This document shows positions 8,281-16,246 of a stretch of DNA of 40,968 nt, one piece after another. The notes beneath the pieces were generated by a model. That model worked only from the letters and a program-made list of their open reading frames with translations. It made no database searches and had not been told where the DNA came from. The translations under genes and the position numbers were made by a program. How positions within the stretch are numbered: position 1 is the first letter of the stretch; each line of letters opens with the position of its first letter. This stretch comes from UBA1162 sp049513695 (GTDB lineage Bacteria; Chloroflexota; Dehalococcoidia; GIF9; UBA5629), in assembly GCA_049513695.1 (NCBI GenBank), contig JBEKVW010000005.1, positions 1 to 40,968 of the forward strand, read 5' to 3'.

Positions 8281-8317
8281 GGCAGTGCTTGACAGGATAT
8301 CTGTCAACTGCCATAGT
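8281..8317 (+). promoter_or_regulatory. Promoter with inverted repeat over the -35 box
   Basis: TTGACA at 8289-8294 and CATAGT at 8312-8317 are 17 bases apart, a plausible sigma70 promoter for the gene at 8365. The -35 box lies in an inverted repeat, TTGACAG-GATAT-CTGTCAA (8289-8307), extended outward by GGCAG and CTGCC (8281-8285 and 8308-8312). A repressor bound there would block the promoter. Confidence 0.5.
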
Positions 8318-8364
8318 ATATAGAAGCAGGTCTATTTTAATAAATGAGGCGAGGGTGGTAATCG

Positions 8365-8940
8365 ATGGCAAGCCAAACTGAAGGCACTGAACTGGTCAAA
8401 AAACATAAAATACTGGCCTGTACCGGCGAACTAATATTTACAGGTACTTTCGTATACGGGTTTGAGCAGCGCCTGATAGATGCCATGAACGAGGGTGTTA
8501 AGAGTGGCGCCTCAACCAAGATCGTGAAGTTCGTTCCCCTGGAAGAAGTGACCATGACGACCCGAAAGGGCGGCGATCACCATTTCAGCCAAATATATTT
8601 AGCCAAAAGCAATATTATCTTTATAGCTCAGCACCCCGGCATAAGCCGCGATAAGCCGCTGAGCACCTATCCCTTCAGGCCCAAAACGCCCGTGGGGGTA
8701 ACGATTTACGCGGCGCAGATATACGTCGCGCAGGTCTATGCCGCCCCCTATATATTGAAAGGGAAGCTTTACATCGATACGTGGGGCCAGGTTGCCGACG
8801 CCATTGAAGGCTCGGCGAGTTTCATCCCGCTGACGCAGGTGGAAATCGAACCCGCCCTGCCGGGCGGCGCCTCTAAATTCGACTTCATGGCTATCAACAC
8901 CCAGCGCATCATCAGTATCAGCGAAGACCCGGGATCGTAG
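8365..8940 (+). CDS. Conserved hypothetical protein with two homologous halves
   Basis: The 191-residue soluble protein has no signal peptide or known catalytic motif. Its halves look like duplicates. The first has GELIFTGTFVYG, KFVPLEEVTM and FSQIYLAKSNIIFIAQ. The second has GKLYIDTWGQVADA, SFIPLTQVEI and FDFMAINTQRIISIS. Each half reads as a small beta-barrel-like unit. The ATG follows GAGGGTGG. The gene has its own promoter with a possible operator and stands before the metallophosphoesterase gene (27-base gap), so the two may be co-transcribed. I recognise no family with certainty. Confidence 0.65.
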   Translation: MASQTEGTELVKKHKILACTGELIFTGTFVYGFEQRLIDAMNEGVKSGASTKIVKFVPLEEVTMTTRKGGDHHFSQIYLAKSNIIFIAQHPGISRDKPLSTYPFRPKTPVGVTIYAAQIYVAQVYAAPYILKGKLYIDTWGQVADAIEGSASFIPLTQVEIEPALPGGASKFDFMAINTQRIISISEDPGS

Positions 8941-8967
8941 AGGTCAATAGCCTTTAAACTCGTTTGG

Positions 8968-9705
8968 GTGAACGTGAGAAAATTTATAATCTCCGACCTG
9001 CATATAGGCCATCCGCAGGCACTGTACTTTGCCATGGACGAGCTCGTCAAGTACATCCTCCAGAATGAACAGGCGGGCGATAGTATCTGGGGGTTGGGGG
9101 ACTGGTTCCACCTCAATGAAATGGGCCTGGAACTTTGTATGAAACACCCGATGACTACGAAATTTCGTGACCTTGCCGTAAGAATCCCCACCAGGCTCGT
9201 ACCCGGCAACCATGATAGGAAGCTGGCAATGTACTATGACAATCCCGACCAGGTCAATCCCATCAGCCCCATTGAAATAATCAAGCCGTTCTGGCGTGAC
9301 GGGTTCTACTATTGCCACGGCCACGAATTCGACCCGGCCGTCAAGTATATAGGATCGTGGCTCCCCTCCTTCTGGGACCGTTTCCTGCGCAAAAAAACAC
9401 CCGGGGAATTGAAATCGGAGACCTTGACTGAGGAGTACCTGTTGGCTGTTGCGCTGGTCCATACAAGAGCTCTTTTAGAGCTCCCCAAAAAAGCTCAGGA
9501 AGAAGGCCAGGAATGCAGGGGAATCGTAATGGGGCACACGCATCTTGCGGTTATACAGCAAGCGCCGGAGCTGCCCTATCTGGTAAGTGACGGTGATATG
9601 AGGCATAGCGCCAGCTTCGCTGTTCTGGACGACGGCGGGTTCCACTTGATGTGCTGGGACTATAAGCTTAAGAAATGGCACGAGTCCTCCAGCTTCAAGC
9701 CCTGA
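8968..9705 (+). CDS. Calcineurin-like metallophosphoesterase
   Basis: The 245-residue protein shows the metal-binding motifs in order: SDLHIGH, GLGDWFHLNE, VPGNHDRK, CHGHEFD and MGHTHLA. This is the two-metal phosphoesterase fold of the LpxH/YfcE/MPE group. The presence of GDW where most have GDxxD, and the lack of LPS genes, argue against naming it LpxH. The start is GTG at 8968 or GTG at 8974; the second gives VRKFIISDLH and is equally plausible, and neither has a strong ribosome site. It follows the duplicated-domain hypothetical and ends before a hairpin with a T-run. The substrate is unknown. Confidence 0.85.
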   Translation: MNVRKFIISDLHIGHPQALYFAMDELVKYILQNEQAGDSIWGLGDWFHLNEMGLELCMKHPMTTKFRDLAVRIPTRLVPGNHDRKLAMYYDNPDQVNPISPIEIIKPFWRDGFYYCHGHEFDPAVKYIGSWLPSFWDRFLRKKTPGELKSETLTEEYLLAVALVHTRALLELPKKAQEEGQECRGIVMGHTHLAVIQQAPELPYLVSDGDMRHSASFAVLDDGGFHLMCWDYKLKKWHESSSFKP

Positions 9706-9729
9706 TGTTGCCGCCAAATTGACAATAGC

Positions 9730-9757
9730 AGGAAATATATTAGATATTTCCTTTTTT
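9730..9757 (+). terminator. Intrinsic terminator after the metallophosphoesterase gene
   Basis: GGAAATAT at 9731-9738 pairs with ATATTTCC at 9744-9751 around ATTAG, and a run of T follows at 9752-9757. The stem is AT-rich, but position and T-run fit termination of the plus-strand transcript. Confidence 0.6.
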
Positions 9758-9825
9758 GACTCAGTATTTTCCTTCTTTGCTTAACCCTGTGTTACCATAT
9801 ATAGCTACTAAATTCTGATAATAAT

Positions 9826-10488
9826 ATGACTGACAGCTATGCAGTATCCTGGAGTGGCGGCAAAGACGGCTGCCTGGCCTTGTACGAGGCGCAGTGCGGC
9901 GGGTTAAATATATCCCACCTTGTCAACATGGTGAACATGGATCCCAACAGGGTGCGCTTGCACGGCAAAGACCCTAAATTGATCCAGCTCCAAAGTGAGG
10001 CTCTCGGCATCCCGCTCGTTCAGATAGAGACCACCTGGAAGGGTTACGAGCAGGACTTTAAATCGACCCTCTTGAAGCTGAAGCCGCTGGGCCTGAAGGG
10101 AATGGTCTTCGGGGATATCTATCTGCAGGAGCACCTGGACTGGGTAAACCGGGTCTGTGGCGAGATCGGCATTAAAGCTCTGGAACCCCTGTGGAAAGGG
10201 GATACTGAGCATTTATTTGATTCCTTTGTGGATGCCGGCTTCGAGGCCTCCATAGTCAGCGCCAGGTCTGAGCTGGTCGATCGGGAATGGATCGGGCAAA
10301 ATCTCGGGAAGCCGTTTGCAGAGTATATGCGGCAAAAGGGCATCGACTTCTGCGGCGAAAAGGGCGAATATCACACGCTGGTAAAGTACGGCCCGCCTTT
10401 CCGCCGCCGGCTGGTATTTGAGGAAACCAGTGTTGCGGAACAGGACGGCTACTGGCTTTTAGATATAAGAAAATACCGGTTGGAATAG
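9826..10488 (+). CDS. Dph6-related ATP pyrophosphatase (diphthine-ammonia ligase family)
   Basis: The 220-residue protein has the PP-loop SWSGGKDGCLALYEA at the N-terminus, GDIYLQEHLDWV in the middle and the family-specific GEKGEYHTLV near residue 185. This is the MJ0570/DUF71 family. Eukaryotic Dph6 amidates diphthine on elongation factor 2, but bacteria lack diphthamide, so the bacterial role is unknown; an ATP-dependent amidation of another substrate is possible. The ATG at 9826 has no clear ribosome site. It appears to be a single-gene unit between the terminator at 9730 and the promoter at 10529. Confidence 0.85.
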   Translation: MTDSYAVSWSGGKDGCLALYEAQCGGLNISHLVNMVNMDPNRVRLHGKDPKLIQLQSEALGIPLVQIETTWKGYEQDFKSTLLKLKPLGLKGMVFGDIYLQEHLDWVNRVCGEIGIKALEPLWKGDTEHLFDSFVDAGFEASIVSARSELVDREWIGQNLGKPFAEYMRQKGIDFCGEKGEYHTLVKYGPPFRRRLVFEETSVAEQDGYWLLDIRKYRLE

Positions 10489-10519
10489 CCTTCACCGGGG
10501 CATATTAATATGACTGTCG

Positions 10520-10543
10520 TGCAACAGGTATAATCTTGTTGCA
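10520..10543 (+). promoter_or_regulatory. Palindrome enclosing a perfect -10 box
   Basis: TGCAACA at 10520-10526 and TGTTGCA at 10537-10543 form a perfect inverted repeat. The 10-base spacer contains TATAAT at 10529-10534. No good -35 box lies 16-18 bases upstream. The arrangement fits an operator laid over the promoter of the CoA-ligase gene at 10570. Confidence 0.5.
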
Positions 10544-10569
10544 TATAAAGGCAAAAAGGAAAATAACTA

Positions 10570-12027
10570 ATGACAGCTGATAAATTCCTCCCGTTATTTT
10601 ATGCCCATTCGGTGGCCCTGGTGGGCGCCTCCAACGATCGGCGTAAGTGGGGCTATGTAACCCTGAAACATCTGGTCGACGGCGGCTTCGGCGGCCGTAT
10701 CTATCCTGTTAATCCTAGCGAAAACGAAATACTGGGCCTCAAGGTCTACAAAAGTATCGACGATCTGCCGGAAACGCCTGATGTGGTTGTGATCGTAGTA
10801 CCTCCTCCCGCCGTCCCAGCCGTTATGAAGCAGTGCGTAGGCAAAGGGATAAGATCCGGGATTATCATCACCGCCGGCTTTGCCGAGTTGGGCAGCGATG
10901 GCGCCCGTATACAGCAGGAGATAGCCGAGACGGCACGCGCGGGCGGGATGGTTTTTGTGGGGCCTAACTGCAATGGCGTCATGAGCCCCTGGAACAGGCA
11001 GTACGTGCAGTTTACGTCCTTTTTGGTTCCACCTGGCCCCATAGCGGTGGTAGCCCAGAGCGGCAATGTGATGGACTCGCTGGCGCGCCAGGTCATGTTG
11101 CATGGTCAGGGCTGCAGCGTGTGCATCGCCAGCGGCAACGAAGCCAGCCTGCATATAGAGGACTACCTGGAATACCTGGCGCGTGACCCTCGCACCAAAG
11201 TTATTTTATCTTACATCGAGGGATTCAAGGACGGCGACCGCTTTATCAAAGTGGCGCGTGAAGTCACTAAAAAGAAACCCATTGTGATGGTCAAGGTGGG
11301 CAGGACACAGGCGGGGGCCACTGCTGCAGCTTCGCATACCGCCTCCATTGCCGGCTCCGATGTTATTTTCGATGTGGTCTGTAAACAGGCGGGCATAATC
11401 AGGGCAAGTAGCCTGGATGAGCTGGTCAATATCGGCCTGGGACTTCTGCGTCAGCCGCTGCCCAAAGGGCGCGGCCTGGGCATAGTCACGGCGGGTGGTG
11501 GATGGGGTGTGCTGGCCGCCGACGCCTGCGCTGCGCTGGGCTTTGACGTCGTTAAATTGCCGGAAGCAACCATCGAAGAGCTGGATAAGCTGCTGCCGGC
11601 CTGGTGGAACAAGGGCAATCCGGTGGACCTGGTGGCAGGCGTGGCAGGCGATAATATTTTCAAAGCCATCGAGCTCGTCATGCAGGTGCCATCGGTAGAC
11701 TCAATGATGTTTTTAAGCATCATGCCTGCCCTCCGGGTAAGGGGATTCGATGCGCCGCGGGAACAGGAAGCCAGGGAGAAATGGGGCAAGGATATAACCG
11801 CAGCCGTGATAGAGGCCTTTGAACGTTTAAACGGGATTGCCGATAAATATCATAAGCCGCTGGTAGTGGCCAATGAATATATGTGGGCTACGGGGGTCGA
11901 GCAGGCGGAGATCGTCTATGCCCTGGGGCAGCATAACGCCGTCTGTTACCACATGCCTCACGAAGCGGCTGCCGTGCTGGATGCAATGGTAAAATACAGT
12001 GATTATCTACGCGGAAAAGCGCATTGA
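10570..12027 (+). CDS. Acetate/acyl-CoA ligase (ADP-forming), alpha-subunit type
   Basis: The 485-residue protein matches the alpha subunit of ADP-forming acyl-CoA synthetases, which exchange CoA thioesters and ADP/ATP for acids. It has an N-terminal CoA-binding Rossmann domain (VALVGASNDRRKWGYV, GGRIYPVNPSENEILG), a central ligase domain (VGPNCNGVMSP, VAQSGNVMDSLARQ) and ASHTASIAGSD near residue 256, where the phosphorylated histidine of known members lies. The second ligase domain follows (GLGIVTAGGGWGVLAADAC). There is no ATP-grasp (beta) domain, either fused or encoded next door, so it needs a partner elsewhere or does something else. The start ATG follows AAAAAGGAAAATAACTA. The gene has its own promoter. 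Confidence 0.82.
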   Translation: MTADKFLPLFYAHSVALVGASNDRRKWGYVTLKHLVDGGFGGRIYPVNPSENEILGLKVYKSIDDLPETPDVVVIVVPPPAVPAVMKQCVGKGIRSGIIITAGFAELGSDGARIQQEIAETARAGGMVFVGPNCNGVMSPWNRQYVQFTSFLVPPGPIAVVAQSGNVMDSLARQVMLHGQGCSVCIASGNEASLHIEDYLEYLARDPRTKVILSYIEGFKDGDRFIKVAREVTKKKPIVMVKVGRTQAGATAAASHTASIAGSDVIFDVVCKQAGIIRASSLDELVNIGLGLLRQPLPKGRGLGIVTAGGGWGVLAADACAALGFDVVKLPEATIEELDKLLPAWWNKGNPVDLVAGVAGDNIFKAIELVMQVPSVDSMMFLSIMPALRVRGFDAPREQEAREKWGKDITAAVIEAFERLNGIADKYHKPLVVANEYMWATGVEQAEIVYALGQHNAVCYHMPHEAAAVLDAMVKYSDYLRGKAH

Positions 12028-12082
12028 ACAACTGTGGCCTTGCAGTTAACTGGACGTCGGATGAAACCAGCTTCGGAAACAT

Positions 12083-12844
12083 TTGGCAGTATGTGAGTTG
12101 ATAGTGGATATCATCGAGGGCAGAAACCCGGTAATAGAGGCGCTCAAGGCCGGACGGCCGATCAGTAAAATATTGCTGGATAAGAGCATCCGAGCACACG
12201 GGTCCGCCGATCAAATAATCCGCCTGGCCAAAATCAAGGCTATTGAAATCGAGTATGTCGATAAGCAAGTTATGGACAGGCAGAGCTCAACGGGTTCCTA
12301 CCAGGGGGTCATGGCCCTGGCAGCGGCTAAAAAATACATCGGCCTGCATGACCTGCCGGCGATTTCAGAGGCGAAGAAGGAACCTGCTCTCTATCTGGTG
12401 CTGGACGGCATCGAGGACCCGCACAACCTGGGGGCGATTTTGAGGACCGCCGACGCTACAGGGGTTCACGGCGTTGTCACCCGGGAAAGAAGGGCGGTGG
12501 GCATCACCCCGGCGGTGGCCAAGGCCTCGGCTGGCGCCGTAGAATATGTGCCGGTGGCCATGGTATCCAATATCGCCCAGGCCATTGAGACGTTGAAGAA
12601 AAACGGCGTCTGGGCTGTTGGGATAGATATGGCGGGCGAGACAAATTACAGCAGCGTGGACTTTAGACTGCCGACGGCCATCGTTATCGGGGGAGAGGGG
12701 AAGGGGCTTTCGGACCTGGTCAGAAAGCGCTGCGATATAACCGCTTCCATTCCCATGAAGGGGCACATTTCATCGCTCAATGCTTCCGTAGCGGCTGCGG
12801 TGGTCATGTACGAGGCGCTCAGGCAGAGGACGCCTCAGCAATAA
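12083..12844 (+). CDS. rlmB: SpoU-family 23S rRNA 2'-O-methyltransferase (RlmB-like)
   Basis: This methyltransferase would 2'-O-methylate a guanosine in 23S rRNA (G2251 in E. coli). The substrate-binding N-domain begins DIIEGRNPVIEALKAGRPI. The SPOUT catalytic domain shows LVLDGIEDPHNLGAILRTAD (motif 1), VVIGGEGKGL-type VIGGEGKGLSDLVRKRCD (motif 2) and IPMKGHISSLNASVAAAVVMYEALRQR (motif 3), the knotted SAM-binding site. The 5' end is uncertain: TTG at 12083, TTG at 12098 and GTG at 12104 are all in frame, none has a strong ribosome site, and GTG at 12104 gives VDIIEGRNPV, nearest to the usual family start. Length is normal. It could modify a neighbouring site as TrmH/RlmB relatives do. Confidence 0.88.
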   Translation: MAVCELIVDIIEGRNPVIEALKAGRPISKILLDKSIRAHGSADQIIRLAKIKAIEIEYVDKQVMDRQSSTGSYQGVMALAAAKKYIGLHDLPAISEAKKEPALYLVLDGIEDPHNLGAILRTADATGVHGVVTRERRAVGITPAVAKASAGAVEYVPVAMVSNIAQAIETLKKNGVWAVGIDMAGETNYSSVDFRLPTAIVIGGEGKGLSDLVRKRCDITASIPMKGHISSLNASVAAAVVMYEALRQRTPQQ

Positions 12845-12877
12845 AATGGGCGGATTTACCGGCCAGCTGATATTGCC

Positions 12878-13138
12878 TTAGAATGCCTTCTTCTTTTTGG
12901 CCATAACGATGTAAATGGCATAGATGACGGTCAGGTATCCGAGCACCCGGATCACCAGTATGAAGCCCGACAGAGTCGCCGCCAGCCCTATAAGAGTCAG
13001 CAGATGCGTTATGGCGAACAGGCCGAAGGCAATACCGATGTAAAGTACTGTACGCGACTGGCTGCGTGTGTATTCCCATACACCCATGATCAGTATAATA
13101 GTGGATAAAATGAGATTTGAGATGGTTACCATATCCAT
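12878..13138 (-). CDS. Small membrane protein, three predicted helices
   Basis: Starting at the ATG at 13138 (MDMVTISN), which lies eight bases after GGAGG, the product is 86 residues. A longer TTG start at 13153 would lie inside the ribosome site and is unlikely. Hydrophobic segments lie at about 6-23, 33-53 and 58-77, and the C-terminus is basic (AKKKKAF), so the tail is probably cytoplasmic. No family is recognised. The gene lies downstream of the FKBP gene on the same strand, but a 130-base gap with a TTCGGC-GTAT-GCCGAA repeat separates them. Confidence 0.65.
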   Translation of the reverse strand: MDMVTISNLILSTIILIMGVWEYTRSQSRTVLYIGIAFGLFAITHLLTLIGLAATLSGFILVIRVLGYLTVIYAIYIVMAKKKKAF

Positions 13139-13270
13139 TTGAGCAACCTCCAATTAGAATTACGACGAGTGCGGCCTTTTGCTGATTTCACAGCCCGACT
13201 ATTATCCATCATAACATTATTCGGCGTATGCCGAAACTACGAGGATAACAATCGAAATATGAAGTAAAAC

Positions 13271-13783
13271 CTATAGTATTTTAAGCAGTTGGAGGTCGAA
13301 TGTTAGGTCTTTGCCGGCCAGAGGATGGTTGGCATCTATTGTAACCGATGTGTTGTCAGTTACCTTAATGATGGTGACTACCATTGTGGAGCCGTCTTTC
13401 TGGACCGACTGCAATTGCATGCCCACCTGTGGTGCCACGTCGCCTGGAAGCTGTGACCTGGACACTTCGCCAACCAGATCGTCACGGTGTTGTCCGTAGG
13501 CGTCGGCGGCGAGTATTGTCACAGTTTTATTCTCTCCGACCCTCATGCCCGTAACCGCTTTGTCGAAGCCGGGGATAACCTGACCCGATCCCAGGGTAAA
13601 CTGCAACGGCTGGCCTCCAACCGAAGAATCGAACACGGTACCGTCCGCCAGTTTTCCCGTGTATTGCACCTGGACAGTATCCCCTGCTTTGGCCTGCGGT
13701 CCCGCGTTCAAGGCATTACATCCTGTTATCAGCATTGCGCTGAATAGTACAAGTATTGTTAAGAAAATGTGGTTTTTTTTCAC
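13271..13783 (-). CDS. FKBP-type peptidyl-prolyl cis-trans isomerase, lipoprotein
   Basis: The protein catalyses cis-trans isomerisation of X-Pro bonds and probably helps fold exported proteins. A signal sequence ends in the lipobox LITGC. The FKBP domain has VQVQYTGKLADGTVFDSS, QPLQFTLGSGQVIPGFDKAV and GMRVGENKTV. An inserted segment (AADAYGQHRDDLVGEVSRSQ..VTIDANHPLAGKDL) matches the IF chaperone domain of SlyD-type FKBPs, and no His-rich tail is present. Two tandem GTG codons could start it; the second (13783) has better spacing from GGAGG, while the first (13786) adds one residue. It is unusual mainly for being membrane-anchored. Confidence 0.88.
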   Translation of the reverse strand: MKKNHIFLTILVLFSAMLITGCNALNAGPQAKAGDTVQVQYTGKLADGTVFDSSVGGQPLQFTLGSGQVIPGFDKAVTGMRVGENKTVTILAADAYGQHRDDLVGEVSRSQLPGDVAPQVGMQLQSVQKDGSTMVVTIIKVTDNTSVTIDANHPLAGKDLTFDLQLLKIL

Positions 13784-13871
13784 CACGTACCTCCGAATTC
13801 AAATAATAAGTCTCAAGTTCATAGCTAAATATGGTACCAATCATAGCACAGTTCTAGGCAGGGCCGAAATA

Positions 13872-14780
13872 TTACGAATCCCGCCTGTCTGGCACATAAA
13901 CAGCGGTGCAGATTTTATATATACGCAGCACCTCCTGGACCCTGCCCTTATCAAGCGGCGCTTTGCCCACGCAGGTAAGCCTGTCAAAGATAAAGCTGCA
14001 ATCCTGAAGGGAAGCTTGAAATCCCCCCTGCTGCATGAATTTCAGAATTGCTTCCGGAGTGGCGAACTGGTGGAATTTCCTGCTGGTTTTTTTCTCAATA
14101 CGCCTGTCTATGAGCTTCAGCATCCAGGTCTTGCGTAGTTTTTCGTAGGGATAAAAATCAGTAGTTATCCAGACTCCCTTTGCAGCGTAATGGCCGAAGA
14201 ACCCCGCAATATTATCACGCAGCTTAATTTTTTCCTCTGCAGTCAGGTATTGCGCAAGCCCCTCATGGATCACTACGACATTGCCTTTATTTCCGCTGAG
14301 AAATCTGCTTCCGAGCTCATCCCACGCGTTAGGGTCAAGCGCGTTCAGGGCATAGAAATGATGGTTTGGGCTTTGCGCCGCATTTTTCCCGGCCAGAATC
14401 TCCTGAATAACCTTCTGCTTGGTAGCCAGCATGTCCGGCAGATCTGTCTCTATGTAAACGGAAGGCTTGGTCATCCTTTCCAGGCCTCTGGGCGATAGCC
14501 CGGAAGCAATCTCTATAATCGTATAGCTGTCATCAAGTTTGTTAAGCGCTTCATTGAGCGATAGATACCTGCCCTCGAGGTAGGCAAGCCGACCTGTAGT
14601 GCCCGATGAAAATTTAACCAGCCTGCGAAAAATCGAAGGGGTTTTTTTATAGAAGTGAGGTTTGGTCATTTGCCTCACCGATTCATATATTTCCCCTGCA
14701 TAAGGCATATCAGTGTACCGGGCGCGCATGTATGCCACCAGCACGGCCGTGGGGCTTATTTTCTCATAATCTTCAGGCAT
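13872..14780 (-). CDS. Class I SAM-dependent methyltransferase, LCMT/PPM1-like
   Basis: The 302-residue protein has the SAM-binding motif I YTIIEIASGLSPRGL (about residues 86-100), VYIETDLPDMLATKQKVI (motif II region) and VVIHEGLAQYLTAEEK, which resembles the leucine carboxyl methyltransferase and O-methyltransferase family acting on carboxyl or hydroxyl groups. An N-terminal helix region, MPEDYEKISPTAVLVAYMRA, is typical of the group. The substrate is not evident. The gene is isolated between the FKBP gene and the GlcD-type gene with about 80 and 45 bases of intergenic DNA, and shows no clear ribosome site before its ATG. Confidence 0.72.
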   Translation of the reverse strand: MPEDYEKISPTAVLVAYMRARYTDMPYAGEIYESVRQMTKPHFYKKTPSIFRRLVKFSSGTTGRLAYLEGRYLSLNEALNKLDDSYTIIEIASGLSPRGLERMTKPSVYIETDLPDMLATKQKVIQEILAGKNAAQSPNHHFYALNALDPNAWDELGSRFLSGNKGNVVVIHEGLAQYLTAEEKIKLRDNIAGFFGHYAAKGVWITTDFYPYEKLRKTWMLKLIDRRIEKKTSRKFHQFATPEAILKFMQQGGFQASLQDCSFIFDRLTCVGKAPLDKGRVQEVLRIYKICTAVYVPDRRDS

Positions 14781-14824
14781 GAACGGTGTACATTATAGCA
14801 ATTAAATCCTGGCAGAGGGACAAT

Positions 14825-16246
14825 TTAATCGAATATCTTGCCGGGATTGAGAATACAATACGGGTCGAGGGCGGCCTTGATATTTTTGAGTGTTTTCAGC
14901 ACCGCCTTATCTCCGGTTGAATTGAAGAATCCTTTTTTATCGATGCCGATGCCGTGTTCACCACTAACGGCGCCTCCATAGCAGTCGCATAGCTCATAGA
15001 TGTCTTTCATCAAGCTTAGCAGCTTCCTCTTCCAGGTGGCATAGGGCATACCTCGGTTAATTGGATGCAGGTGGACATTGCCGTCTCCCGCATGGCCGTA
15101 GACGACTACGGGAATGCCGTATTTGTGCTCCAGCTTTTTCACGTCGGCGACGAAGCGAGCGATCTCACTCCTGGGTACTACGGCATCCAGTATTTGCATA
15201 GGGGCGAATTTCTTGATAGCATGGTAAAAGCCTTCCCTGGCCTCCAGCAGTTTTTTCATGGCCAACCGTCCGGGAGGTACCAGCGCATCGGCCGCTCCGT
15301 GTTTTCGAACGACCGCCTCCACATCGCAAAAGTAGCCGGCAATCTCGTCCTGGCTATCGGCTTCAGCCAGCACAAGCAGGAACGCCTCAAAGCCCCGGAA
15401 AGGCAGCTTCTTGCCGGTATAACCTTCGGCGATCTGAAGGATGCTTTCATCCATAAACTCCAGACCGACCGGGACCCTGCCCAGCATCAATATCTTGGGC
15501 ACGGAATCAATGGCCTGCTGCAGATTGTAGAAGGGGATGAAGAGAGCTTCACGGCAGGCCGGCTTGATATGCAACTTAAGGGTAACCTCGGTGATAACTG
15601 CCAGGGTCCCTTCCGAGCCCACCAGCAACTGCGTCAGATCATATCCGGAGGAGCATTTAACAAACCTGCCCCCGGTATGTATTATCTCTCCATCGGCCAG
15701 CACTGCTTCCAAACCCAGAACGTGATGCCGGGTCACGCCGTATTTGACGGCATTCATGCCCCCGGCGTTGGTAGCTACGCTACCTCCCACCGTAGCCGTC
15801 ATCTCTCCCAGTGCGACTGGATAGCTTAGCCCCACCGCCTCCAGGCTGTCTCTCAGTTTACCGAGCTGCAGGCCGGGCTGGACCACCGCCACGAAATTAT
15901 TACGGTCGATCTCTATAAGGCGGTCCATTTTCTCCAGTGACAGGACGATGCCGCCCTGAAGGGGCACACAGCCGCCGCTCAGGCCTGTACCGCCGCCGCG
16001 CGTGGTGACGGGAATGCGTTTGCTATTGGCGTATTTGAGCAGGGCCGAAACGGCCCGGACATTTTGCGGTTTGATGACGAGCTCCGGCAATCTGGGTTCA
16101 AGCAGGGGTGTCTCATCCCGGCCGTAATCAAGCAGCTTTTCCAGCTCACTAACGATATTCTCTCGACCGGCTATGGCGGCCAATGCAGCTGTGTCTTCGG
16201 ATGTGACTTTATGATAGCGGCGCAGTCCTTTTCTTTCAGGGGACAC
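14825..16246 (-). CDS. glcD: FAD-binding oxidase, glycolate/D-lactate dehydrogenase type (GlcD-like)
   Basis: This 473-residue flavoprotein belongs to the VAO/GlcD family that oxidises 2-hydroxyacids. It has the FAD-binding PCMH domain with VTTRGGGTGLSGGCVPLQGG (about residues 77-97), ATVGGSVATNAGGMNAVKYG and LLVGSEGTLAVITEVTLKL. The C-terminal FAD-oxidase domain has YGHAGDGNVHLHP (metal and substrate site) and VSGEHGIGIDKKG. No GlcE or GlcF partner is adjacent, so the electron acceptor is unknown. The start is GTG at 16246, preceded by GAGGAG, and overlaps the end of the HD-GYP gene by 11 bases, implying coupled translation of a sensor and a metabolic enzyme. D-lactate or another hydroxyacid is as likely as glycolate. 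Confidence 0.87.
   Translation of the reverse strand: MSPERKGLRRYHKVTSEDTAALAAIAGRENIVSELEKLLDYGRDETPLLEPRLPELVIKPQNVRAVSALLKYANSKRIPVTTRGGGTGLSGGCVPLQGGIVLSLEKMDRLIEIDRNNFVAVVQPGLQLGKLRDSLEAVGLSYPVALGEMTATVGGSVATNAGGMNAVKYGVTRHHVLGLEAVLADGEIIHTGGRFVKCSSGYDLTQLLVGSEGTLAVITEVTLKLHIKPACREALFIPFYNLQQAIDSVPKILMLGRVPVGLEFMDESILQIAEGYTGKKLPFRGFEAFLLVLAEADSQDEIAGYFCDVEAVVRKHGAADALVPPGRLAMKKLLEAREGFYHAIKKFAPMQILDAVVPRSEIARFVADVKKLEHKYGIPVVVYGHAGDGNVHLHPINRGMPYATWKRKLLSLMKDIYELCDCYGGAVSGEHGIGIDKKGFFNSTGDKAVLKTLKNIKAALDPYCILNPGKIFD

Noticed and set aside
8968..9705. Naming the metallophosphoesterase as LpxH
   Set aside because: The family motifs fit the fold in general, the GDxxD motif is altered, and no lipid A genes are present.
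13220..13235. TTCGGC-GTAT-GCCGAA as a terminator for the FKBP gene
   Set aside because: The stem is only 6 pairs and no T-run follows on the minus strand; it may be an operator or nothing.
15065..15829. Plus-strand frame of 254 codons opposite the GlcD-type gene
   Set aside because: The minus strand encodes all FAD-oxidase motifs; the plus frame is a by-product of GC-rich third positions.
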